Both the position numbers and the translations under genes were made by a program. From the NCBI GenBank assembly GCA_947445525.1, contig CANFDS010000006.1, positions 1 through 60,939 of the forward strand: DNA of 60,939 nucleotides. The letters run 5' to 3'. Origin of the DNA: Actinomycetota bacterium. GTDB lineage: Bacteria; Actinomycetota; Thermoleophilia; Gaiellales; Gaiellaceae. The notes beneath the pieces were generated by a model. The model was given only the letters and a program-made list of their open reading frames with translations, was not told the DNA's origin and ran no database searches. Below are positions 26,193 through 35,580 of the stretch, in pieces. Each line of letters begins with the position of its first letter. Within the stretch, counting starts at the first letter, position 1.

Positions 26193-27356
26193 ATGGACCT
26201 GGGACTGACCTCCGAGCAACGCGAGATCCAGAGCCTCGCCCGGGAGTTCGCCGTCGCCGAGATCGATCCGCACGCGGCAGCCTGGGATCGCGAGCGCACC
26301 TTCCCGCGCGAGCTGTTCGCACGGCTGGGCGAGCTCGGGTTGATGGGCGTCTGCGTGCCCGAGGAGTACGGCGGTGCCGGTGCCGACTTCATCGCCTACG
26401 TGCTCGTGCTCGAGGAGCTTTCGCGCGCCGACGCCGGTGTCGGCGTCACGGTCGCGGTTCACACCAGCGCTGCCACGTTGCCGCTGCTGATGTTCGGCAG
26501 CGAGGAGCAGCGTCGCCGCTTCGTGCCGCCGCTCGCCCGCGGCGAGACGATCGGCGCCTTCGCGCTCACCGAGCCGGGCTCCGGCTCGGACGCCGCAGCG
26601 CTGCGCACCCGCGCCGAGCGCCTCCCCGACGGTGCCGGCTGGCGCATCGATGGTGGCAAGCAGTGGATCACCAACGGCGCCGCCGCCGGCACCATCCTGC
26701 TCTTCGCCCGCAGCGACCCGGCGCAGCCCGGCGCCCGCGGTGTCTCGGCGTTCGTCCTCGACGCCGAGCACGTCCAGGTCGCGCGCCACACCGAGAAGCT
26801 GGGGCTCAACTCGTCGTCCACCGTCGACCTCGTCGTCGAGGGCGCCGAGGTCGCTGCCGACCGGCTGCTGCACGAGGAGGGGCGCGGCTTCGCCGTCGCC
26901 ATGGCCACGCTCGACGGTGGCCGTATCGGCATCGCCGCACAGGCGGTCGGCATCGCGCGCGCCGCGTATGAGCTGGCGCGCGACTACGCCCTCCAGCGCG
27001 AGCAGTTCGGCAGGCGCATCGCCGAGTTCCAGGCGATCCAGTGGAAGCTCGCCGACATGGCGACCGAGATCGACGCCGCGCGCCTGCTCACCCTGCGCGC
27101 CGCGTGGCGACGTCAGCAGGGGCTCTCGCACACGGCCGAGGGGGCGCAGGCGAAGCTGTATGCGTCCGCGGTCGCGCAGCGCCAGACCTCCGAGGCGATC
27201 CAGATCCTGGGTGGGTACGGCTACACGAAGGAGTTTCCGGCCGAGCGCTACTACCGCGATGCGAAGGTCACCGAGATCTACGAGGGCACAAGCGAGATCC
27301 AGCGCCTGGTGATCGCGCGCGAGCTGCTCGGCCTGCGCGAGAGGAGCGAGCCATGA
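26193..27356 (+). CDS. Acyl-CoA dehydrogenase
   Basis: 387 residues, standard for the family. N-terminal helical domain LMGVCVPEEYGGAGADFIAY; beta domain with FALTEPGSGSDAAALRTRAE and GGKQWITNGAAAGTILLFAR; C-terminal domain with RIAEFQAIQWKLADMATEIDA and ILGGYGYTKEFPAERYYRDAKVTEIYEGTSEIQRLVIAREL. The Glu in YEGTSEIQ is the catalytic base of short/medium-chain enzymes. It oxidises acyl-CoA to enoyl-CoA with FAD, passing electrons to ETF (genes at 34798-36542). Its stop overlaps the cobalamin adenosyltransferase start, which hints at a link to propionate or methylmalonyl-CoA metabolism. Confidence 0.95.
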   Translation: MDLGLTSEQREIQSLAREFAVAEIDPHAAAWDRERTFPRELFARLGELGLMGVCVPEEYGGAGADFIAYVLVLEELSRADAGVGVTVAVHTSAATLPLLMFGSEEQRRRFVPPLARGETIGAFALTEPGSGSDAAALRTRAERLPDGAGWRIDGGKQWITNGAAAGTILLFARSDPAQPGARGVSAFVLDAEHVQVARHTEKLGLNSSSTVDLVVEGAEVAADRLLHEEGRGFAVAMATLDGGRIGIAAQAVGIARAAYELARDYALQREQFGRRIAEFQAIQWKLADMATEIDAARLLTLRAAWRRQQGLSHTAEGAQAKLYASAVAQRQTSEAIQILGGYGYTKEFPAERYYRDAKVTEIYEGTSEIQRLVIARELLGLRERSEP

Positions 27357-27937
27357 GCAGCCGCGACCGTGACGAGCCCGTCCGCCTGACCCGCATCTAC
27401 ACGCGTGGCGGCGACCAGGGCGAGACGTCGCTCGGGGATATGTCCCGTGCGCCGAAGACGCATCCGCTGATCGGCGCGTACGGCACTGTGGACGAGCTCA
27501 ACGCGCACGTCGGGCTCGCCCTCGCGGGCGGAGTGCCGGCCGCGATGCAGGAGCCGCTGGTGCGCATCCAGAACGAGCTGTTCGACCTGGGCGCAGATCT
27601 CTGCGTGCCATTCACGCCCGAGAACGATGGCCGCCTGCGGGTCACCCAGGAGCAGATCGACGGGCTGGAGGCGCTCTGCGACGCCTTCAACGAGTCGCTG
27701 CCGGAGCTGAAGAGCTTCGTGCTCCCCGGTGGTAGCGAGGCCGCTGCCCGGCTGCACGTTGCGCGCACGGTCTGCCGCCGTGCCGAGCGTGAGGCGATCG
27801 CAGCCGACTCCGTGCATCCGCTGCACCCGCTGGCCATCGTCTACCTCAACCGGCTCTCCGACCTGCTCTTCATCCTCGCTCGCGGCGCCAACGCCGGCGG
27901 GGACGAGCCGCTCTGGAAGCCTGGCGGCTCACGCTAG
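27353..27937 (+). CDS. Cob(I)yrinic acid a,c-diamide adenosyltransferase, PduO type
   Basis: 194 residues. The N-terminal TRIYTRGGDQGETSLGD (ATP-binding), IGAYGTVDELNAHVGLAL, FVLPGGSEAAARLHVARTVCRRAER and LNRLSDLLFILAR are PduO/MMAB signatures. The enzyme transfers adenosyl from ATP to cob(I)alamin to make adenosylcobalamin. In this context the cofactor would serve methylmalonyl-CoA mutase, downstream of acyl-CoA oxidation. The ATGA overlap with the acyl-CoA dehydrogenase indicates one transcript. Confidence 0.95.
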   Translation: MSSRDRDEPVRLTRIYTRGGDQGETSLGDMSRAPKTHPLIGAYGTVDELNAHVGLALAGGVPAAMQEPLVRIQNELFDLGADLCVPFTPENDGRLRVTQEQIDGLEALCDAFNESLPELKSFVLPGGSEAAARLHVARTVCRRAEREAIAADSVHPLHPLAIVYLNRLSDLLFILARGANAGGDEPLWKPGGSR

Positions 27938-27943
27938 CGCGAG

Positions 27944-30900
27944 CTACTTCGTGCGGGGGCGCTGGTTGCTCGTGCTCACCGCAGCGGTCACCCGCGTATC
28001 GGGTGTCGTCGTCGGGATCAGGTCGCTGACGACCGAGGAGAGGATCTCGACGGAGACGGGCTTCATCAGTACGATCGTGGCGCCCTCGCGCCGCGCCTGC
28101 TCGACCTGGGCTGGAGTGGATGCGAGCGCGACGATACGGAGTCGGGGTACACGGCGCGCAGGTTGCGGATGAGGTGGACGGTGTCGATGCCCTTCGTGTC
28201 GAGGTCGACGACGACCACCTGGACGTTGGCGGCCTTCGTGCCGCTGACGTCGTAGACATCGGGGCCCTTGCGGACGCTCTGAACGGTCGCCTTCGCCGGT
28301 AGGTTGAGCGAGCTGCCGACCCTGACGGCGGGGCCGTTCACGAGTACGACGTCGACGTCCTTGCCGACCGGTGTCGGTGTCGAGGCGAAGGTGACGCCGC
28401 CGAAGGTCTGGATGCGCTCGCCGTTGATGAAGAGGTAGTAGTGCGCGATCGCGCCGCTGTTGTCGCTCGCCGGCTCCCAGCGGAGGGTCAGGCCGTCGCC
28501 CGCGATCACGCCGGTGGGGCTGCGCGGGGCGGACGGCGCCTGCGTGTCGCGCTGCACGGCGAAGATTGTGAGGTGCGTCGTCAGGATGTGGAGCTTGCCT
28601 GTCGTCGCGTCGAACCAGTAGCCGTCGACGTAGCCGACCGGGAGAGTCGGGCCGGGGATCAGCGGGATGCCGCTGTAGGTGAGCCCGCCGTCCGAGGAGC
28701 GGGAGGGTACGAAGTCGGCGGTCATTCCGGCGAACACGATCTCGAACGGGGTCGCCCAGGGGAAGCTCGTGACCGCCGTGCCGTTGGCGAGTGTCGGCGA
28801 GGTGGTGGCGCCCTCGGCCCAGGCCACTGCGGTAGAGACGTACGGGCCGCCAGAGGGAGTTCACACCGTGCTGCCCGTGAACGTCCAGCCGGTCGTGGTG
28901 CCGTCGAGGCTGTCGAAGGTCGAGAAGACCGGGCCGAAGCCGTTGTCGGTGACGGTGTTCGTGACCGTGAAGGAGCCGCCCGAGCCGCCGCCGCTGCCGC
29001 GGTAGAACACCGTGGTGCCCGAGAGGCTGGCGCTGCCGGCCGGGGTGATGCTCGACAGGGCGAGGCCGTTCGCCGGGTTGACGGTGTCCACCTTGACCAC
29101 GTTCGCCGAGGTGTACGTGGTCTGGTTGCCGACGTTGTCCGAGACCTTGTACTGGTACTTGAACAATTCTCATTCGTAACGGACGCGTCGGTGGCGGCCA
29201 CCCCGATCGAGGCGAACGCGCCGAAGCCCCCGCATGTCCCGTTCGTCAGCGTCGCGGAGGCGCGCTCGAGGATGGGCGAGGCGGCGTCCACGCCGGAGCC
29301 GGCCCCGTCGGTGCCGTTGACCAGCGTGAGCGCGATCGAGCCGGTCGTGTTGTTGCCGTCGGTGTACGAGATCGAGCCGCCGCTGGGAGCGCTCGAGTCC
29401 GTCTTCAGCTGGTACTGGTTGACGGCGCTCAGCGAGTTGTTGTTGCTCACCGTCACGTTGACGAGCTGGTCGCCGGAGAGCGAGGCGCTCCAGGTGTAGG
29501 CGCCCGTGTAGGGCGCGCTGGAATCGGTGCCGCCACTGCTGAGGCCTGCCAGCAGGCTCGCCGTCTGGAACAGGACGCTCGAGACGCTGGTGGCGGCGCC
29601 GCGGGTCGTGCCGTCGATGGTGTCGGTCGCCGCCGACGTGACGGTGAACGTGCCGTTCTGGCCGGGCTGGTACCACACCACTGCCGGGTTCGGGGTGGCG
29701 GTAGTGGTCGCGTCGGTCGCGGCGAGGACGTGGGTCGCAGCGCTGCTCTCGCTAGCGGTGATGCCGGCGTCGAGGCCGCGCACATAGTGGGTGCCGATCT
29801 GGCTGCCGCCGGTGCAGGACACGTTGAGCGTGGTCGTCCCGCAGCTGAGGGCGAGCGGGTAGATCGCAACCTCGTCCAGGTCACCGGGGAAGGCCGACGT
29901 CCCACCGACGCCGCCGATCGCGACCGGGTTGTTGAACGAGTCGAGCAGTGCCTGGGTGGCGGTGCCCTGGGAGCGCAGCACGCCGTTCACGTAGAGCTTC
30001 AGCTGGTTGGAGCCGACCGAGGGGTCGTAGCCAGGTACCGGTCTGGATGACGCTGCCGCCCTGGAAGGCCCCGAGGCTGGCGGCCTCGGTCGTCCCGTTG
30101 AGTTAGCGCTGCAGGGTGAGCGCGGTATCGGACAGGACGAGCCGCCAACCCTGGTTGCGACCCGAGTTCGCCTGCCGCTGCATCAGTGACGCCGTGACGC
30201 CGGTGCCGGGCACGCTGGCCACCTTGATCCAGGCCTCCAGCGAGAACGGGGTGTTGCCGGTGAACGCGAGGTTGCCGGTGAGGCCGGCGGTCGCGCTGTT
30301 GAGCCGCAGAAAGTTGCTCTTCGCGGTCTCGAACTGGATCGCCGTCTCGCTGGCCGCGCCGAAGGTTGTCTCGCTGATGGCTCCTGCCCTCGCGCAGACG
30401 GGTGCGTTGCTGCTGGTCGGGCGGGGCTCGAGGTTCTTGCCGTAGCCAGATGAGTCGGTGATCGCGTTCGTGGCGACGGGGCAGGTCGTGTTCGAGTTGC
30501 CGGTCTTGGCCTGATCCATCCGCCAGTAGCCGCCCTGCTCGCTCACGGTGGCGCTGTTCAGGTGGCTGGCGGCAGAGGAGCCGCCGACGGCGCGAACGAC
30601 GGTTCAGCTGGTGGTGCCCTGGCCGGCGGTGACGCGCATGATCTCGTTGTCGATCTGAACCAGGTACTGGCCCGAGCTCGGCCAGCCGGTGGCGCTCGCC
30701 ACGACGACGGTGGTCGTCGAGTTGTTGATCGCGCCGTTCAGCGTGGTCTGCCGGAACGGGAGGTCGTTCATGATCGTGTCGAAGTACTGCGACGGCGCAG
30801 ACGTGTCCGGGTCGATCAGGTTCGGGGCGGGGAGGGAGCTGTCGTCGAAGCGCAGCCCGAACTGCCAGCCGCCGGTGACCTGCTGCAGCTGTCAGCGCGA

Positions 30901-31761
30901 TCCGGCCGGCGTGATGTCGCTGCCGTCGAGCTTGGCGATGCGGGGCGCATGCGTGACGAGAGCTGTGCTCCTGCGCCAGAGGATGTCGCCGTTCGCTTGG
31001 AGCTGCGGCGTCAGGTCGCTCTCGATCCGCCACGTCCAGGTACGCACCCCCTGGCGCGTGTCGACGCGCGTGTACAGCTCGGTGCGCTCGCCGCGGACGA
31101 CGACCGTCTCGGCGCCCGTCGCGGTCGTGCGCGTCATGCCGTTGGCGTAGGTGCTCCAGGCGCCGGCGCCGGCGATGCCTGTGGACGCGACGCGCACCTT
31201 GCTGGTGCCGTGGGCGACCGTGTAGCCGGCCCCGTCCAGCGTGACGCGGACGTTGCGCGGAAGCGTCTGCACGACGATCGACGTGATCTTGCCGACGCGG
31301 GCGGCCGCCACGCTCGGCGTCGTCTTCGGGCCCGTCGCCGGCTTCGCGCCGAGGGCAGCCCGCAGCCAGCGGTCGGCAGCGGCGAGGCGTGCGGCACCGG
31401 CCGCCTGCGGAGTTGTCGAGGGCTGTACGACGGGCTGCTGCGCCTGCCGGGGCTCCTGCGCCGCCTGGTACGTCCGGCTTCCCGTCAGCGACAGCACCAC
31501 GCCGAGCGCGACACCTGCGCCAAGCACGCACGCCGCGCCGAGCCAGAGCGCGCGCCGATGGCGACCTGCTCCTGTCGGACTGTACCCGGGAATGGTGCCG
31601 AACAAACAGGGGAAAACCCGTACATTTGCAGACTCTTTACACGTGACATCGTCACCGGCGGTCGACCGGGTGAGGGTCGGCGGGCCGGTCGGGTCGGATT
31701 CGGGTCGAGAGTCGTGCCCACGCTTCAAGCATCGGCTGCGCGCAGGGGAAACGCCGTGCAT
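27944..31761 (-). pseudogene. Giant LamG surface protein with receiver-like C-terminus, broken by stops and frameshifts
   Basis: Reading 31761 down to 27944 gives pieces of one protein of about 1,250 residues. Order: N-terminal TM (LWLGAACVLGAGVALGVVLS), a beta domain, a phage-like IDNEIMRVTAGQGTTS motif, a LamG/concanavalin-like domain (SFLSLEAWIK-type FSLEAWIKVASV, LKLYVNGVLRSQG), Ig-like repeats (DSSAPSGGSISYTDGNN), a fibronectin-III-like segment (PSAPRSPTGVIAGDGLTLRW) and a C-terminal receiver-like fold (VQVVVVDLDTKGIDTVHLI, RIVALAST, IVLMKPVSVEIL). In-frame stops: TGA 30894-30892 and 30606-30604, TAA 30105-30103, TGA 28863-28861. Frame changes lie near 30045, 29160 and 28140. The exact start is unclear; ATG 31761 is the upper limit. 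Confidence 0.75.
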
Positions 31762-31835
31762 TCCCGTATGAATTGCGTAGGAAGCGCACCCCGGATTCCG
31801 CTAACCGCGGCTCCGATCCGGCGTCTAACCACTCG

Positions 31836-32405
31836 ATGGACGGATCGCAGCGTACGCGCAGGCCCAGCACCCCGCGCAGTGGCAAGTGGCTGCTTCCCGG
31901 TATCGGCGGCGCCGTGCTCGTCGGCGGGGTGGTGGCGATCCTCGCGGCGTTCGACGTCGGCGGGATCCGTGGTAGCGCCGAGCCTGGCCCGGCAACGCGG
32001 AACGAGCCGGCGACCGTCGTGAAGAAGTTACCTAAGGTTCCACTTGAGCCTGAGGCTCGACGTGTCGCCGGTCGCTTCATCCTTACTGCTGTCGCGCGCA
32101 AGAACCTTGCCGAGTCCTACGCGCTTACCGCCCCGAAGCTCCGGCAGGGTCTCACCCTCGCGCAGTGGAAGACCGGGAACATCCCCGTCGTCCCGTATCC
32201 GACCGAGGAGCTCAAGCCCGTGCGGATGTCCGTCAAGATCTCGACGGGCACGCACGCCAACATCATGGTCTTCCTCGACCCCAAGCCCGGCGTCGAGATC
32301 AAGCCGCAGATCTTCATCATCGAGCTCGACAAGATGGGTACGCGCTGGTTCGTGTCGACGTGGGTGCCGTTCAACCCGCCGGCGATCCCGCTCGGGACGA
32401 GCTGA
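31836..32405 (+). CDS. Membrane-anchored protein of unknown function
   Basis: 189 residues from ATG 31836. A basic N-terminus (RTRRPSTPRSGKW) precedes one TM (LLPGIGGAVLVGGVVAILAAF), then an extracellular domain with RRVAGRFILTAVARKNLAESYALTAP, GLTLAQWKTGNIPVVPYP and a C-terminal TRWFVSTWVPFNPPAIPLG. The extracellular part looks like a single small alpha+beta domain repeated in the next gene, which is a degenerate tandem copy. It is divergent from the giant LamG pseudogene. No family could be named. Confidence 0.7.
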   Translation: MDGSQRTRRPSTPRSGKWLLPGIGGAVLVGGVVAILAAFDVGGIRGSAEPGPATRNEPATVVKKLPKVPLEPEARRVAGRFILTAVARKNLAESYALTAPKLRQGLTLAQWKTGNIPVVPYPTEELKPVRMSVKISTGTHANIMVFLDPKPGVEIKPQIFIIELDKMGTRWFVSTWVPFNPPAIPLGTS

Positions 32406-32421
32406 CCCCGCGGAGCCTGGC

Positions 32422-33089
32422 GTGGCGGGCCTCCTCTCGTCGCCGCGCCGGCGCCGGCGTCTAGCCTGGGGCGCGGGTGCGGCCTCGCTGGTCGGCGGCA
32501 TCGTTGCCGTCGGCATCGTCTGGCCGAACACCGGCACCTCGCAGCAGCTCGCCCAGCACGCGGGCGTCAAGGTGTCCCTCCACGTGGTTCCGCGGCGTCC
32601 CATTCGACGGCGCCCGGTCTCGACCTTGTGGCGCCCTCCCTCCGCGGCACCATCACGCTTGCCCAGTAGGCCAGCGGCGCCATCCCCGTCGAGTCCTATC
32701 CGGCCGAGGCGGTCAAGGCGATCCGCGGCAAGTTGCTCTACTTGTACCCCGACCGCGTCTCGCTTCAGGTGCGGTTCCTGCCGAAGGATGGCGCCCAGGT
32801 GGGCGAGCAGAGCTTTGATCTCGTGTTCGGCCGGAGCGGCCCGCCCGGCGCCCGGCGCTGGCTCGTCACGTCCTGGCTGCCCAACGGCTTCGGCGTCGCC
32901 GGCCCGCGCGCGACCAGGCGCGTCGACGGCATCGACCTGCGGCCGACGTCGTCGGGCCAGGGCCAGCTCGGGGCGGCCTGGCTCGCACTCCCCGCCGGGC
33001 TGCTCGGCCTGGGCCTCGCTGCGCGTGCTTGGCACCGCCACCGGCGGGCCCTTCGCAGCTACAAAGCATCAAGCTCAACCAGAGGATGA
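32422..33089 (+). pseudogene. Degenerate tandem paralogue of the membrane-anchored protein
   Basis: From GTG 32422 the first frame encodes a basic start and TM (RLAWGAGAASLVGGIVAVGIVW) up to KVSLHVV. Near 32590 the homology moves to another frame, LDLVAPSLRGTITLAQ, which then meets TAG 32667-32669 exactly where the intact neighbour has Trp in TLAQWKTGNIPV; ASGAIPVESYPAEAVKAI follows, then LVTSWLPNGFGVAG and a second TM (LALPAGLLGLGLAARAW). So one frameshift and one TGG-to-TAG change separate it from an intact gene. Confidence 0.75.
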
Positions 33090-33239
33090 ACCTGTGGCCT
33101 GCTTGCGGTGCCTGGCTGCGACCGACGCGACTCGCGCCGCCCTGCCTATACTCGTCGTCCTGGCCCGGGGCCGCGCGCCAGGCGCGCCCTGCGGGTCACC
33201 GCCAGTACTCACCATCGTCGTGAAGGGAGCCGTTCCGAG

Positions 33240-34013
33240 ATGAGCGTCGAGGTCAGCCGCGAGGGCGCAGTCGCCGTCGTCACCGTCAACCGCCCCGAGG
33301 CGCTCAACGCGATCGACCTCGAGACGATCACCGTGCTCCGCGACCGCCTCCGCGAGCTCGCCGTCGACGCCGGCGTGCGCGCCGTCGTGCTCACCGGCTC
33401 GGGCGAGAAGGCGTTCATCGCCGGCGCCGACATCAAGTACATGAGCACCCTCACCGTGCTCGAGGCCCGCGCCTGGGGCGCCCTCGGCCACGAGTGCGCG
33501 ACGCTGCTCGAGACGATGCCCAAGGCAACCGTCGCTGCCGTCAACGGCTTCGCGCTCGGCGGCGGCTGCGAGCTGGCGCTCGGCTGCGACATCCGTTACG
33601 CCTCGACCCGCGCAAAGCTCGGCCAGCCCGAGATCAACCTCGGCATCCTGCCCGGCTGGGGCGGCAGCCAGCGGCTCGCCCGCGTCGTCGGGCTCGGCAT
33701 CGCGAAGGAGCTGATCTTCACCGGCCGCATGGTCGATGCCGCTGAGGCGCACCGCATCGGCCTCGTCAACGCCGTGTTCGAGCCCGAGGAGCTGCTGGGC
33801 AAAACGCTCGAGCTGGCGCAGTCGCTCGCCGCCAAGAGCCCGGCCGCACTCGCCTTCGCCAAGCAGGCGACGAACCTCTCGTTGCAGGGCGCGCTCGCCG
33901 ACGGCCTCGCGCAGGAGGCGACGCTCTTCGCCGCCCTCTTCGCCACCGAGGATCAGAGCGAGGGCATGGGTGCGTTCATCGAGAAGCGCACGCCCGGCTT
34001 TACGGGCCGCTGA
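33240..34013 (+). CDS. Enoyl-CoA hydratase/isomerase family protein
   Basis: 257 residues, crotonase fold. VAVVTVNRPEALNAIDLE, the oxyanion loop AFIAGADIKYMSTL, GFALGGGCELALGCDIRYAS, then ARLGQPEINLGILPGWGGSQRLAR, where the Glu/Gly positions expected of hydratases are present (E in LGQPEINLG). It hydrates trans-2-enoyl-CoA. AGGGAG lies 10 nt before ATG 33240. It is an intact housekeeping-type gene inside an otherwise decayed zone. Confidence 0.93.
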   Translation: MSVEVSREGAVAVVTVNRPEALNAIDLETITVLRDRLRELAVDAGVRAVVLTGSGEKAFIAGADIKYMSTLTVLEARAWGALGHECATLLETMPKATVAAVNGFALGGGCELALGCDIRYASTRAKLGQPEINLGILPGWGGSQRLARVVGLGIAKELIFTGRMVDAAEAHRIGLVNAVFEPEELLGKTLELAQSLAAKSPAALAFAKQATNLSLQGALADGLAQEATLFAALFATEDQSEGMGAFIEKRTPGFTGR

Positions 34014-34037
34014 GCTCGGCCCGGCCGGCGGCGCTTC

Positions 34038-34670
34038 CTAGCGCGGTGCGAGGCCTAGGCACGCGACCCGTGGCAGGGCGATCGGCTCGCTGATTCGCCG
34101 CGCGGCCGTGAGGTACGGGTACGGCGTCACCGCGCCGCCCCCGCCCGGGTGCACCTCGAAGTGGAGGTGTGCCCTGCCGCCGTTGGCGTCGCCCGAGTCG
34201 CCGGTGAAGCCGATCGGCTGGCCCGCCTCGACGCGCTGGGCGTCCTTCAACCCTGCTGCCCAGGCGACCCCGGCCACGCAGCCGCCCCGGTTGTCGTTGC
34301 CGGGGCCGACATCGTTGTTCAGGTGGATGTACTGGTATAGCGTCCCGCTGTCGCCGTAGAGGTAGAGCATGCGGCCCGCCGACGTCGAGCGCGCGTAGGT
34401 GCGCACGGAGCCGTCCTCGACCGCGAGCACGACGGAGCGCTTCGCGGCGACGAGGTCGTTGCCGGGGTGCGATCAGCGGACGCGCGGCTCGCCGAAGTCG
34501 TCGCGGAAGGAGACCGGGCCGACGACGGGAAAGACGAGCTGCGGTACCGAGCCATGTGCCTGCCGGTGACTCGCCGCTGCCGTGTGCGCGGGCAGCGCGA
34601 AATTTCCTGCGCCGATGAGGACGATGGCTCCGGCGAGGAAGCCGCGGGATGCCGTCCCTGAGCCGAGCAT
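34038..34670 (-). pseudogene. M23-family peptidase with TGA at a probable Trp codon
   Basis: ATG 34670 begins a signal-peptide-like segment (FLAGAIVLIGAGNFALPAHT), then VFPVVGPVSFRDDFGEPRVR, where TGA 34475-34473 interrupts. The same frame continues SHPGNDLVAAKRSVVLAVEDG, YLYGDSGTLYQYIHLNND and GRAHLHFEVHPGGG. HxGND, with the later HLHFE, are the zinc ligands and active-site blocks of M23 (lysostaphin-type) endopeptidases that cut peptidoglycan cross-links. Trp precedes SHPGND in the expected reading, so TGG to TGA fits. Without readthrough the protein ends before the active site. Confidence 0.8.
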
Positions 34671-34783
34671 GGAGAGCAGGGGTCGGAAGCGCGGAGGGCA
34701 GACCAAAACGGTGTGCTCGCGATCCGTCAAGCCAGCGGGCCAGGAATGCCAGACAACCGACCGCTCCGACCCGGGGTACAGTT

Positions 34784-34789
34784 TAGAAT
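34784..34789 (+). promoter_or_regulatory. -10 box TAGAAT for leaderless etf operon
   Basis: TAGAAT is followed by GTCGAATC (8 nt) and ATG 34798. A second candidate, TACAGT (34777-34782), lies just upstream. No Shine-Dalgarno sequence precedes the ATG. Confidence 0.6.
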
Positions 34790-34797
34790 GTCGAATC

Positions 34798-35580
34798 ATG
34801 AAGATTGCCGTCTGCGTGAAGCAGGTTCCCGAAGCGACGGGCCAGCGCAAGCTCGACCCGTCCAGCAAGCGTCTCGACCGTTCCGGCGAGGGCGCACTCA
34901 ACCAGTACGACGTCAACGCAGTCGAGGAGGCGCTCCGCATCAAGGAGGCCAACGGCGACGCGGGCGAGGTCGTCGTCGTCTCGCTCGGCCCGGAAGGGGC
35001 GCTCGACGCGCTGCGCAAGGCGCTGGCGATGGGCGCCGACCGCGCCGTGCTGGTCTCCGACGCCGCTGCCGCCGGCTCCGACCTCGTCGCCACCAGCTAC
35101 GTGCTGGCGCGGGCGCTCGAGCGCGAGAGCGCCGACATCATCCTCTTCGGCCAGCAGTCGTCCGACTCGGACGGCGCCGTGCTCTGGGCCGCCGTCGCCG
35201 ACCGCCTCAAGCTTCCCGTCATCTCCCAGGCGGCCGAGTTGACGATCGCCGGCGGCAAGGCGCGCGCCAAGCGCCAGACCGAGTTCGGCTACGACGTCGT
35301 CGAGGCGGCGCTGCCCGCCGTGATCGGCGTCTCGGACGCCATCAACGAGCCCCGCTACCCGTCGCTCAAGGGGATCATGGGCGCTAAGAAGAAGCCGCAG
35401 GACACCCTCTCGCTGGCCGACCTCGGAGCCGACGCCGCGCGCTCCGGTGAGGCCGGCTCCCGCACCGAGGTGCTCGCGCTCACCCCGCCGCCCGCGCGCG
35501 GCAACTCGCAGAAGATCGAGGACGACGGCTCGGGTGCCGAAAAGATCCTCGCGTTCCTGGTGGAAAGGAAGCTGGTCTGA
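34798..35580 (+). CDS. etfB: Electron transfer flavoprotein beta subunit
   Basis: 260 residues. MKIAVCVKQVPEATG, NQYDVNAVEEALRIKE, VVSLGPEGALDALRKALAMGADRAVLV and FGQQSSDSDGAVLWAAVADRL (AMP/ADP binding) are classic EtfB blocks, followed by PRYPSLKGIMGAKKKP. EtfB forms a soluble heterodimer with EtfA, taking electrons from acyl-CoA dehydrogenases. Its stop overlaps the etfA start by 1 base (TGATG). Confidence 0.97.
   Translation: MKIAVCVKQVPEATGQRKLDPSSKRLDRSGEGALNQYDVNAVEEALRIKEANGDAGEVVVVSLGPEGALDALRKALAMGADRAVLVSDAAAAGSDLVATSYVLARALERESADIILFGQQSSDSDGAVLWAAVADRLKLPVISQAAELTIAGGKARAKRQTEFGYDVVEAALPAVIGVSDAINEPRYPSLKGIMGAKKKPQDTLSLADLGADAARSGEAGSRTEVLALTPPPARGNSQKIEDDGSGAEKILAFLVERKLV

Noticed and set aside
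31590-31680. Riboswitch before the giant surface protein
   Set aside because: No conserved c-di-GMP, c-di-AMP or similar core could be found by eye; the AT-richer sequence may simply be a promoter.
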